A stretch of 64,000 nt of DNA from JAGXRK01 sp963714415 (GTDB lineage Bacteria > Bacteroidota > Ignavibacteria > Ignavibacteriales > Ignavibacteriaceae), in the NCBI GenBank assembly GCA_963714415.1, contig CAVQOL010000027.1, positions 280,798-344,797 on the forward strand. Reading direction: 5' to 3'. Made by a program: the position numbers and the translations under genes. Shown here in pieces: positions 18,726 through 27,490 of the stretch (position 1 is the stretch's first letter; every line of letters starts with the position of its first letter). Under the pieces are notes generated by a model that saw only the letters and a list, made by a program, of their open reading frames with translations, ran no database searches and was not told the DNA's origin.

Positions 18726-20007
18726 ATTTAACTCTGGGGTTATAGTATTCTTTTATTTTTTTTCCGAAATCATTAATTGTTAGCAAAGTAATGATCAATA
18801 ATAAGCCGGGTAATAATATCATCCACCACGACTGAGAAATATATTCCTGCCCGGATTGTATCATCGAGCCCCATGAAGAATATTCATTTCCCAATCCAAG
18901 TCCAAGATAGCTTAATGCTGATTCTGCAAGTACAACGTTACCAAATTGGAAAGTTATATTGACAAGTACAGATGCTAAAATCAAAGGCATAACTTCTTTT
19001 CTCATTAAACTGGAAGATGAAACTCCCAGTAAAGTTGAAGAAATAAAAAAATCTTTTTTCTTAATTGAACTAACTTCACCTTTAACCAATTTAAATAAAC
19101 TCATCCAACCGGAAAAACCAAGTACAATAATTACTGAAATCATATTATTTCCAAATAGAGCAAGCACAAATATTATTAGAAATATTATTGGAAACGCTAA
19201 GAATAAATCAGTCGTTCTGTTCAAAATTAAATCAAGCCACCCCGATTTGTAACCGGCTAAAAATCCAAGCAGTAATCCTAAAATAAAAGATATTGCAACT
19301 GCGCCAAATCCTATAAACAAAGATAACCTTGTTCCGTAAACTAATCTTGTAAAAATATCACGCCCAAATTCATCTGTTCCTAAAATAAAAAGCCTTGATG
19401 TAAAATATTTCCCATTTTGCTTTTCAATCAACTCAGATGAAATCTTTTTGACACTTCCCTTTTGATAATAAATCAAATCGTTTCCAGAAATGTATGCTGA
19501 ATCGCAATAAACCAACTCGTTATCAAACGACAATTTTATAACACTATTCTTCAAGTTTATAAATTTACTAACTTCATCAATATTGTTATTAATATTTTTA
19601 TTTAAGTGTATTTCTTTAACACTACTAAATGGCACAAGTAATTTTGTGACAGAAATATCTTTGTAAAGATCCGGATTTCTATCGGTTATCAACGGGGCAA
19701 ATAGAAAACCATATAGTAGAAGGATAATGAAGGCAGCAGATAAAAATATTTTCTTACTTATTAATACATTCTTTTTCCGTAAAAGAATTATTAGAAATAC
19801 AGGAATTAGTATAAACAGCAAACCTCCGAGTAGATGATCAATTAATGCCAAGTCAAATTGATTGGCAGCTGAATTTATATCAACAAAAAGAAATTTGATA
19901 TACGAGCCAAGTAAATCCAGAAGCTCGAATATTCTTTCAAATCTAATTATGAAAATCAGCAGCCAGATAAACGAAATAAAATGCCATATTTTAATTTTTA
20001 ATTTCAT
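18718..20007 (-). CDS. Peptide ABC transporter permease, OppC/DppC type, with long N-terminal region
   Basis: This is a 429-residue membrane protein. The C-terminal 240 residues are a BPD_transp_1 permease domain with the conserved entry LGTDEFGRDIFTRLVYGTRLSL and the EAA-loop region near SSTLLGVSSSSLMRKEVMP. Before it lies an unusually long region (about 190 residues) with three hydrophobic segments and an extracytoplasmic domain; normal OppC proteins are about 300 residues. The ATG overlaps the oppB stop and the end overlaps the kinase gene start. Importer and regulator are therefore translated as one unit. The ligand is presumably an oligopeptide, by family. Confidence 0.88.
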   Translation of the reverse strand: MKLKIKIWHFISFIWLLIFIIRFERIFELLDLLGSYIKFLFVDINSAANQFDLALIDHLLGGLLFILIPVFLIILLRKKNVLISKKIFLSAAFIILLLYGFLFAPLITDRNPDLYKDISVTKLLVPFSSVKEIHLNKNINNNIDEVSKFINLKNSVIKLSFDNELVYCDSAYISGNDLIYYQKGSVKKISSELIEKQNGKYFTSRLFILGTDEFGRDIFTRLVYGTRLSLFIGFGAVAISFILGLLLGFLAGYKSGWLDLILNRTTDLFLAFPIIFLIIFVLALFGNNMISVIIVLGFSGWMSLFKLVKGEVSSIKKKDFFISSTLLGVSSSSLMRKEVMPLILASVLVNITFQFGNVVLAESALSYLGLGLGNEYSSWGSMIQSGQEYISQSWWMILLPGLLLIITLLTINDFGKKIKEYYNPRVKYD

Positions 20008-20993
20008 TACTGAAGTAGATCTTTTACAAGTCGTTTATCAATTTTAATTTTAATTAAATCGGCTATAAGATTTGAAATTATCATTAATGAAGCAGCCGCA
20101 ATTGTACAGCCGATAACAAGCGGATAATCTCTTTCAAATATTGCAGAGATTGTTAATCTTCCCATTCCCGGCAGTCCGAATATAACTTCAGTAATTAATG
20201 CGCCGCCGAATAAAATTCCAAGTTCAATTCCCGCAATTGAGAGAAATGGTCCCAATGTATTCGGAAAAATATGTTTGCGTAAAATTGTTTTTTCATCGTA
20301 TCCCATCGATCTTAAATTCATTACAAAGTTATGATTATAAATATCATTCATATTGTCACGAAGGTATCGGTAGAAAACTGCAATCCCTCCTGCTGATAAT
20401 GTTATCAATGGTAAAATTAGATGAGAGAAATAATCCATTATCCGACTGAAGAAAGGAAGTTCGGAATTATCCAATGATTTAATACCAGAAGTTGGAAATA
20501 AGTCTAACTGAACGGAAAAAATAAGTATTAAAAATAAACCAATTACAAAAGAAGGTGTTGCGTAAATAACCAGACTGAATTTATCTGCGATTCTATCGAA
20601 CAATCCGTTTATTTTTTTTACAGATCTGATTGCCAGCCAAAAACTTATTGATGTTTGTATAATGAATGCGAGCAAAGTAAACAATATTGTGAATGAAAGA
20701 TATTCATATACAACACTAAAAACAGGTGAACGATAAGTATATGATGATCCAAAGTCACCTGTAAAAAGATTTTTTAAGAACGATATGTATTGTTCAAATG
20801 CTGATTTATCCAGACTGAATGATTTACTTATTTGCTCGGCTAATTGGGGATTGAAATCTGGCGATAAAAATTTTTGTGCAGGATTTCCGGGAGCTAATCT
20901 CACCAAAAAGAATACAAACGTAACCACAAGGAACAGTACAACAACAGAAGAAAGAATCCTTTTTACCACTGCTCCCGAAATGATTTTATTCAT
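20007..20993 (-). CDS. Peptide ABC transporter permease, OppB/DppB type
   Basis: The 328-residue protein has six predicted transmembrane segments. It has the OppB N-terminus (FFLVRLAPGNPAQ, related to the family's R-x-x-P-G-D-P), followed by a short extracytoplasmic stretch and the EAA loop (NLRSMGYDEKTILRKHIFPNTLGP). It would pair with the OppC-like permease encoded directly downstream (1-base overlap) to form the channel. It starts seven bases after the oppA stop. Confidence 0.92.
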   Translation of the reverse strand: MNKIISGAVVKRILSSVVVLFLVVTFVFFLVRLAPGNPAQKFLSPDFNPQLAEQISKSFSLDKSAFEQYISFLKNLFTGDFGSSYTYRSPVFSVVYEYLSFTILFTLLAFIIQTSISFWLAIRSVKKINGLFDRIADKFSLVIYATPSFVIGLFLILIFSVQLDLFPTSGIKSLDNSELPFFSRIMDYFSHLILPLITLSAGGIAVFYRYLRDNMNDIYNHNFVMNLRSMGYDEKTILRKHIFPNTLGPFLSIAGIELGILFGGALITEVIFGLPGMGRLTISAIFERDYPLVIGCTIAAASLMIISNLIADLIKIKIDKRLVKDLLQ

Positions 20994-21000
20994 AGTTCTA

Positions 21001-22659
21001 TTAGTTTAATCTCCAATCCAATAAATGCTGAACAGCACCGAGAGGATTTATTTCGAAAGTTTTTACTTTTTTATTTACAGCAACAATATTATCAATCCAG
21101 TAAAGAAAAGTTATCGGCTGATCATCGTAAATAATTTTTTGAAACTGCTGATGTAAATCTTTTTCTTTTTCATAAGATACTTTTTGTCCGAGTGCATTAA
21201 TGATTAAATCCAAATCTTTGTTTCTGTAACTCATAAAATTGAATGGGGCAGCATCAAGGTCAGAAGACCAGACCATTTGATGTTCCAGAGGAATCTGAAT
21301 GTAAAAAGCTGCAATCCATGCATCCATACTTTTATTAAAAAGATTATCAATCAATTTGTTCAGTTCGATTGTTTCTATTTTAACATCAATACCAACTGCT
21401 TTTAGATTATCTTTTATAATAGTTGAAGCAAATTGTCTGAGTGGATTTCCTCCCGGGACATAAAGTGTAAATGAAAACTCAATACCTTTTTTATCAACTG
21501 TACCGTTGTTATTTGTGTCAGTCCAACCTTCCTGTTTAAGAATTTCTTTTGCTTTCGCTGAACTATATTCTAATGGTTTTAAATTATCATCAAAGAATTC
21601 TACAAAGATTGGTGAAACCGGAGTAACTGCCGGTTGACCAAAATTATTTAAATATTCATTCAGTATTTCATCACGATTTATTGCGTATGATAATGCTCGC
21701 CTGACATTTGCAGAGTTAAAGAATTTATTATCCTTTACTTCACCGGTTTCTGAAAATATTTTTGGATCAATGTGATTCCAGCCGACAAAATCAAATTCCC
21801 TCCCTTTAACAGGAACAATATTAATATTTTCGGACTCTATTAAACCATCAACGTCATTGGATTTTATTTGTTCGGCTACGTCAATCTCACCTTTTTTCAA
21901 CTGTGTAATACGTGAATTATAATCCGGGACAATTTTGAAAACCAATTCTTTTATCATTTCCTCGGAATAAAGAAATGATGAAGGATCGGCTTCAAGTATT
22001 ATCACTTCATTTCTCTCCCACTTTTTTAACTTGTAAGGACCACAAGTAACCGGATTAAAATTTACATCGGCAGTTGGAATTTCATCGTAATTATATTTTT
22101 CAAATATATGCTTGGGAATTATTGGTAAAACAACATCTATCAGCTTAACATTCTTATTTGGTATAAAATTAATTTTAATCGTAAATGAATCAATAACCTC
22201 AATTGATTTGGACATATCAATGCTTAAATCTTCATTCAAATACAACTTTTCAAACGTTCCATAAAATTTACTCTGAACCTGCGGATTGGAATAAAGATCG
22301 AATGAATATGCTACATCTTCGGCTGTAACTTTAATTCCGTCAGACCACTTAACATCATCTCTTATAAAAAATTTTAGTGATGACGAATCATCCGACCATT
22401 CCCACGAATTAGCAAGCCAGGGTTTAACATCAAGATCACCTTTGATTTCATTCCAGTTTATGCGCACGAGACTAAGAAAAAGAGCATCGTCTATACTGCC
22501 CTCATCAACGCTGAATGCATAAAGGGGATTAATTGTTTTTATATCAGCAGATATTCCGATTATCAGTCTATCAGTTGATATTGGTTCATCCTTTTGGCAG
22601 GACACAAAAAGGAAGAAGAGGAAAAAGATACCTGTGGAAAAAAGTCTGATGTTTCTCAT
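21001..22659 (-). CDS. Peptide-binding lipoprotein of the ABC transporter, OppA/DppA type
   Basis: The 552-residue protein begins with a lipoprotein signal (FLFFLFVSC, lipid-modified Cys at about residue 21). It then follows the extracellular solute-binding family 5 fold: TINPLYAFSVDEG, LANSWEWSDDSSSLKFFIRDDVKWSDG, and FNSANVRRALSYAINRDEIL. These are the hallmarks of oligopeptide, dipeptide and nickel-peptide binding proteins. It is the first gene of the minus-strand operon oppA-oppB-oppC-kinase-activator and faces the divergent ATPase genes across a 74-base intergenic region that must hold both promoters. Ligand identity is unknown; import of repeat-derived peptides is only a hypothesis. Confidence 0.92.
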   Translation of the reverse strand: MRNIRLFSTGIFFLFFLFVSCQKDEPISTDRLIIGISADIKTINPLYAFSVDEGSIDDALFLSLVRINWNEIKGDLDVKPWLANSWEWSDDSSSLKFFIRDDVKWSDGIKVTAEDVAYSFDLYSNPQVQSKFYGTFEKLYLNEDLSIDMSKSIEVIDSFTIKINFIPNKNVKLIDVVLPIIPKHIFEKYNYDEIPTADVNFNPVTCGPYKLKKWERNEVIILEADPSSFLYSEEMIKELVFKIVPDYNSRITQLKKGEIDVAEQIKSNDVDGLIESENINIVPVKGREFDFVGWNHIDPKIFSETGEVKDNKFFNSANVRRALSYAINRDEILNEYLNNFGQPAVTPVSPIFVEFFDDNLKPLEYSSAKAKEILKQEGWTDTNNNGTVDKKGIEFSFTLYVPGGNPLRQFASTIIKDNLKAVGIDVKIETIELNKLIDNLFNKSMDAWIAAFYIQIPLEHQMVWSSDLDAAPFNFMSYRNKDLDLIINALGQKVSYEKEKDLHQQFQKIIYDDQPITFLYWIDNIVAVNKKVKTFEINPLGAVQHLLDWRLN

Positions 22660-22733
22660 AACAGTAAAATAATAAGGAATAATTGTGATTTTAATTTATT
22701 ATTTTGCCCAACAATAACAAAAAAACTTTCTAA

Positions 22734-23486
22734 ATGCTCAATGTGAATATTGCAAATATTTCTGTTAGTGTTCAGGGCTCGTTCAGGGATTTGTTATCCA
22801 ATATCTCATTTTCGATCCCGCAAAATTCTGTATATACAATTCTCGGGAAAAATGGAAGTGGAAAATCTACTCTTATCAAATCTCTAACAAGTTTGCTTGA
22901 CAGCAGATTTTACAAAGTAAAAGGCAGCGTTAAATGGAATGATGTAAATCTTCTCAGTTTAAAATCAGAAGAACTATTGAATATTCGTAAAAACGAAATA
23001 AGATATGTATTCCAGGATTCGATTAATAGTCTTGATCCATTAAAAAAAGTAAAATATTATTTTGATAATACTGAATGTAAAAAGGAAATATTAGAAGAAC
23101 TGCTTTACGAATTTCAACTTCCTGATTATAACTCAATGATTTTAATGCATCCTTATGAATTGAGCGGCGGGATGCTGCAAAGGTTAAATTTCGTTCTGGC
23201 TTTAGCTGTAAATCCGCAGCTTATAATTCTTGATGAACCAACATCTGCAATTGATTCTGTAAATTCATTGTTATCACTAAAAGCCATTAAAAACTTTGTG
23301 AATAAAGAAAATAATTCTGCCTTGATTGTAACACAGGATATTTTATTCGCACAAAAAATAAGCAATAAAATTTCTTTTTTGAGTGAGGGAACTTTAACTG
23401 ATTTTATTGAAGTTGATGAGCTAATGAATTCTAATGATAGTCATATCAATTCTTTTCTTAATGCTTATAAAGAGTTAAGCAAATGA
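22734..23486 (+). CDS. ABC transporter ATPase (OppD-like) lacking the H-loop histidine
   Basis: The 250-residue nucleotide-binding subunit has Walker A GKNGSGKST, the Q-loop VFQDSINSLDP typical of peptide importers, signature LSGGMLQR and Walker B LIILDEPTSAID. The switch (H-loop) position reads VTQD where active ATPases have THD, so one of the two ATP sites may be degenerate. The C-terminal oligopeptide-transporter extension of classic OppD is absent. Its last four bases overlap the start of the second ATPase gene. It is transcribed away from oppA and belongs to the same system. Confidence 0.9.
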   Translation: MLNVNIANISVSVQGSFRDLLSNISFSIPQNSVYTILGKNGSGKSTLIKSLTSLLDSRFYKVKGSVKWNDVNLLSLKSEELLNIRKNEIRYVFQDSINSLDPLKKVKYYFDNTECKKEILEELLYEFQLPDYNSMILMHPYELSGGMLQRLNFVLALAVNPQLIILDEPTSAIDSVNSLLSLKAIKNFVNKENNSALIVTQDILFAQKISNKISFLSEGTLTDFIEVDELMNSNDSHINSFLNAYKELSK

Positions 23487-24223
23487 AAACTCTACTAAAG
23501 ACAGAAAATCTACATTACGATGCGCCTTCAAATGAAGTATTTAGTAAAGGAAAGAATCTTAGAATATTAAATAATATTTCATTTGAATTATTTGAAAATG
23601 AAATACTTGGTATTGCCGGTGAATCCGGCAGCGGGAAAACAACCTTAGCAAAATTATTAGCCGGAGTAATTTTTTCTGATAATGGAAAGTTAACTTTTAA
23701 TTTTAACAATGACTGGTCTGGAATAAAGACAAAACCAGTTCAAATTTTATTTCAGAACAGCAGTGAGATAATAAATCCAATCCGCAAGGTTGGAGAGATA
23801 ATTGAAGAAGCAGTAAAAATAAAATTTGGTGAAAAAGTAAATTCTGATGAAATGACAATAAGTTCTCTAAGGTTGGTTGGATTAAATGAAGGCTTTACTG
23901 AAAGAAGAGGATTTGAACTAAGCGGCGGTGAGCAGCAGCGCGTTGCACTTGCAAGAATAATTTCAGTTGAACCGGAAATATTGATTCTTGATGAACCTTT
24001 TTCGGCTCAGGATGTTGAATCGCAATTAAACTTTTTAAAACTTATAAAAAAAATATCTGACGAAAAGAAAATTACACTTATTATAGTTTCACACGATTTG
24101 AATTTATTAAAATCAATATGTAATCGTATAATGATATTATCTAAGGGTGAAATTGTTGAGATTGATGAAACAGAAAAAATATTTTCTGCACCAAAGTTCA
24201 GAATTATACCAAGCAGCTTATAA
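23483..24223 (+). CDS. ABC transporter ATPase (OppF-like)
   Basis: The 246-residue nucleotide-binding subunit has Walker A GESGSGKTT, Q-loop FQNSSEIINP, signature LSGGEQQR, Walker B ILILDEPFSAQD and an intact H-loop (IVSHDL). It ends with FSAPKFRIIPSSL, reminiscent of the C-terminus of OppF/DppF but shorter. It would form the heterodimeric motor with the preceding subunit, whose H-loop is altered, so this partner probably supplies the main catalytic switch. Confidence 0.91.
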   Translation: MKTLLKTENLHYDAPSNEVFSKGKNLRILNNISFELFENEILGIAGESGSGKTTLAKLLAGVIFSDNGKLTFNFNNDWSGIKTKPVQILFQNSSEIINPIRKVGEIIEEAVKIKFGEKVNSDEMTISSLRLVGLNEGFTERRGFELSGGEQQRVALARIISVEPEILILDEPFSAQDVESQLNFLKLIKKISDEKKITLIIVSHDLNLLKSICNRIMILSKGEIVEIDETEKIFSAPKFRIIPSSL

Positions 24224-24360
24224 AAGCTTCATCGCTAGAAATTAGATAATTAAAAATATACTCCATTAGAGTGCAAAGCAAACCAGGGTTATTTATACAA
24301 AACATAGAGGCAAGGAAATGCCTCTGATGTTTAATTCGAGATCAACGTGAAACAAAATTT

Positions 24361-25305
24361 ATTTGAACAGTAAATCATCTTTTTACTGATTCTGCATGTC
24401 CATTCTGCACGTAAAGAGTATATGTAAACTCCCTTGGCAGGTATATAGAAGGATTAAAATATCAACTGAATGATTACCAGCTGAATATTCGTTCCATTTG
24501 TCAATACTTCAATTTCTTCTGCCAAGAAGTTATCACAACACTCTTATGTTAACTAATCCAGTTTCTTTTATGAGTAGTGTATAGATTGTGCTGATGGGTT
24601 AAAGGGATTGGGGTAATTTTGATAGAAATGACTAACCATTTACCTGCGTGGATAATCCTTGTTTACATCGGATATCATCCTATTCCGACAACAACTTTTA
24701 CCGGCAAATATTCACGATACACTTTGCAAATCCAAGATTCATCGTAAGCATCCATCGATAAACTGGTTGAAGCAATGAGTCATCCGATTGCGTAGTCCGC
24801 AGTTCTAAAAGAATATTAAGTCCAGGAATAATCAAAAGAATGTCATTCATAGCATCAATTTTCGATTTGTGACAACACGAATCTATAATTGTACGAATTG
24901 CCATTCTGGGAAAGTAGATTGTCGACTGAATCGATTACTAATATCTTGCTCACTGCACAATTGTCTTCTTCTGGATTATTTCCAGCATCTGATTTTAAAG
25001 TAATTATCTACATGTAAATGCTGACAACCTAAATTAAAGATGCAGAATCCAACTTTCTTGATCTGTTATACTTTCAACTTCACCAAATGCATATATTAAA
25101 CTTTACATGCAAAATATTGCCATCGCAATCTAGATACAAGATCTCGTTCAATGCTTCGTCAATAAAAGTAATTACGTGTCATGGGAATAGGTATAATGTG
25201 TCAATAATCGCCAGTGTGCACTGAATTAGGCTGCTGTGGAAAGGATAAACACAGCGTATAAGTATATAATGCTAAAGTTATGATTTTGAAATTGTTCTTT
25301 TTCAT
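24361..25305 (-). pseudogene. Decayed secreted protein with type IX sorting domain
   Basis: Only fragments of frame remain. The ATG at 25305 starts a clear signal peptide (MKKNNFKIITLALYTY) followed by FPQQPN, the same motif that follows the signal peptide of the intact protein at 48000-48863. Near 24600 the remnant NYPNPFNPS is readable. Towards 24400 the sequence resembles the end of a type A sorting domain (LPREFTYTLYVQNGHAESVK), all interrupted by stops and frameshifts. The span (about 940 bases) matches the intact 864-base gene. Decay is heavy throughout, unlike the single-base breaks in neighbouring housekeeping genes, so this is a true pseudogene. Nothing else is recognisable in 24224-25675 apart from the repeat at 25505-25620. 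Confidence 0.7.
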
Positions 25306-25504
25306 TAAACTATTTCATTAATAAGCTTCATTGAAATTTTATGAGCTAAGTACAATCCGGACTGGAAAGAAAAAGTCCGTAAAGCAATAAAAATGTTCGA
25401 GACTTTTTCAGTTTTAAACAGTTCATCCGAAAGAGAAGTTGAGTGGACGGAGAATATTTGGATATGATTTACCACCTCTCTTCCATCGCAATACAGATAG
25501 AGAA

Positions 25505-25620
25505 AGAGTAAAAATCCGCCGCTGGTGGAATACCAGTTTTACTGCCATTAGATTACCCTTTCTAAATGGATATAGCAACAGATAATAGAAATTTTCCGGA
25601 GAGTGGAATTATTTTTTTAT
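25505..25620. repeat. Dispersed repeat, copy A (shared with 49085-49190)
   Basis: This stretch contains CAGTTTTACTGCCATTAG followed by ATTACCCTTTCTAA, preceded by an imperfect AG-rich tract and GAGTAAAAA. Copy B near 49085-49190 has the same elements in the same order and orientation with about 80-85% identity in the core. Each copy lies 200-250 bases upstream of a related type IX cargo gene (decayed here, intact at 48000-48863) and just downstream of a minus-strand housekeeping gene. It looks like the 5' flank of a duplicated gene module. Confidence 0.6.
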
Positions 25621-25675
25621 CAAATTATAAAGTCGTGATTAACGGTGGGTTATTCGAATCTGATTTGAAAATAAT

Positions 25676-26366
25676 TTATTTTGTTAACTTTCTAAACAAC
25701 TCCACATCTGTCCTCGTTGTTACTTTAAAATTAAAAACAGATCCTTCAACAATATGAACTCTTTTCCCTGTTCGTTTTACAAGAACTGATTCATCCGTTC
25801 CAATAAAATTTTCTTTATAAGCTTTGTTCATAGCTCTGAGAAGATCTTTGTATTTGAAGATCTGCGGCGTTTGAACATAATAAACTTCATCTCTGTTCAG
25901 ATATTCTTTAACTATTTCATTTCCTTTAATCAAAGTATCTTTTGCTTTGATGCAAACCAGAGCATTTCCTTTTTTCTTTGCAGTTTTTATTGCATTAGTT
26001 AGTATTTCATTTGGAAGTAATGCACGTGCGGCATCGTGAACAACAATTAGATCATTTGGCTCTGCTTCTGATGATAATAGTGCATTGTAAACAGAATCCT
26101 GTCTTGTTGCACCGCCTTCAACAATAAGTTTTAGTTTGGTGAGTTTGTACTTTTTTCACAAGCTTTATCAGCATATCAAAATATTCCGGTTCGGCGGCAA
26201 CAATTATTTTATCAATCAGCTTACTCTTTTGAAAAGTCTGAAGTGTGTATACGATTAACTCTTTACCATTAATCTTAAGATATTGTTTAGGAGTGGCAGT
26301 ACCTTTTAAGGTATTGCCAGCTCTTAAACCTTTACCACCGGCGGGAATTATTGCAATGGTTTTCAT
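25676..26366 (-). CDS. ispD: 2-C-methyl-D-erythritol 4-phosphate cytidylyltransferase (one frameshift)
   Basis: The enzyme transfers CMP to methylerythritol phosphate in the non-mevalonate isoprenoid pathway. The N-terminus has the nucleotide-binding signature IPAGGKGLRAG and TATPKQYLKINGKELIVYTL. The first frame stops at 26118. Removing one base of the T6 run at 26151-26156 restores LVKKYKLTKLKLIVEGGATRQDSVYNAL, then VVHDAARALLP, and the frame runs to 25676 with QTPQIFKYKDLLRA and GTDESVLVKRTG. The full length is about 230 residues, normal for IspD. It begins six bases after queA ends and is co-transcribed. The break is in a homopolymer in an essential gene, so it is very probably an assembly error. 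Confidence 0.9.
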
Positions 26367-26372
26367 ATCATT

Positions 26373-27405
26373 TTATAAAATGAGCATTGCATCGCCATAG
26401 CTGAGAAAGCGATATTTTTCTTTTAATGCTTTTTTATAGCCTTTCATCATAAAGTCAGTCTCAGCAAAAGCTCCGGCAAGCATTAACAATGTTGATTCCG
26501 GAGCGTGAAAGTTTGTAATCAACTTACTTGTAATTTTGAATACATAAGGCGGATAAATGAACTTATCAGTCCATCCTTTTCCCTGTTTAACAAAACCATC
26601 AGCGGTTGTGCTTGTTTCCAAGCGCACGGCAAGCGCTAGTTCCTACCACAAATATATTTTTTTTGTGATGCATGGCTTTATTAATTACATCTGCAGAGTG
26701 CGCAGAAATTTCATAATACTCAGAATCCATTTTATGCTTTGTAAGATCTTCCACTTCAACCGAACGAAATGTTCCCAAACCTATATGAAGAATTACGGGA
26801 ACAATTTTAACTCCCTTTTTCTCAATTTTACTTATAAGCTTATGAGTGAAATGAAGTCCTGCTGTTGGAGCGGCAACTGCACCATCCACTTTAGCGTAAA
26901 CAGTCTGATAGTTTTCTTTATCTTGTGGTTCCGGTTCGCGTTTTATGTATGGTGGAAGCGGAGTTAATCCTAATTTTTCTACTGCATGATAAACTCCGGT
27001 TTTATTAAAACGAACAGTTCTTCCTCGTGAAGTAGTATTATCAATAACCTCACACCAGAGATGATCGTCGAAATAAATTTTATTGCCAATTCTAACTTTA
27101 CGAGCCGGATCAACAATAACATCCCAGATACAATCTTCTTTGTTTAATTCACGCAACAGAAACACTTCTATCTTTGCATTAGTTTTCTCTTTCTTACCAA
27201 ACAATCTTGCCTGAAACACACGTGTTTCATTCACAACCATCACATCACCCTCTGCCATATAATCGACAACTTTGGTGAATTTCTTATCTCCAATTTCCCC
27301 TGTCTCACGGTTTAGAACCATAAGTTTAGCTTTATCCCTTGGACTAACCGGATATTTTGCGATGGCTGTCTTGGGTAAATTGTACTTGAAATCTGTTAAT
27401 TTCAT
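26373..27405 (-). CDS. queA: S-adenosylmethionine:tRNA ribosyltransferase-isomerase (one frameshift)
   Basis: QueA adds and isomerises the ribosyl unit of SAM to form epoxyqueuosine in tRNA. The first frame (26599-27405) has the N-terminal FKYNLPKTAIAKYP, RDKAKLMVLNRETGEI, VVDYMAEGDVMVVNETRVFQARL and AAPTAGLHFTHKLI, and ends in VVGTSACRAL. Removing one base of the CC at 26618-26619 continues it as ETSTTADGF, then FIYPPYVFK and LITNFHAPESTLLMLAGAFA, to 26373. The full length is about 343 residues, as expected. It is followed by ispD after six bases. Confidence 0.93.
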
Positions 27406-27446
27406 TCTTCCTGCCTTAATTAGTTATGTTTATGACAAGGAAAGAA

Positions 27447-27470
27447 CCGGAAACTTAAAAACATTTCCGG
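27447..27470 (-). terminator. Probable terminator downstream of ppdK
   Basis: CCGGAAA (27447-27453) pairs with TTTCCGG (27464-27470) around a 10-base A-rich loop. On the minus strand it follows the ppdK stop by about 20 bases, with a short T/C-rich tract after it. The tract is weak, so termination may be partial, and queA-ispD could be read through from ppdK. Confidence 0.55.
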
Positions 27471-27490
27471 CTCAATCCTTAATTAATTTA

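Noticed and set aside
24698..24904. Minus-strand 68-codon frame in the gene-poor region
   Set aside because: It is a chance open stretch within the decayed cargo gene; the frame does not match the flanking signal peptide and sorting-domain remnants.
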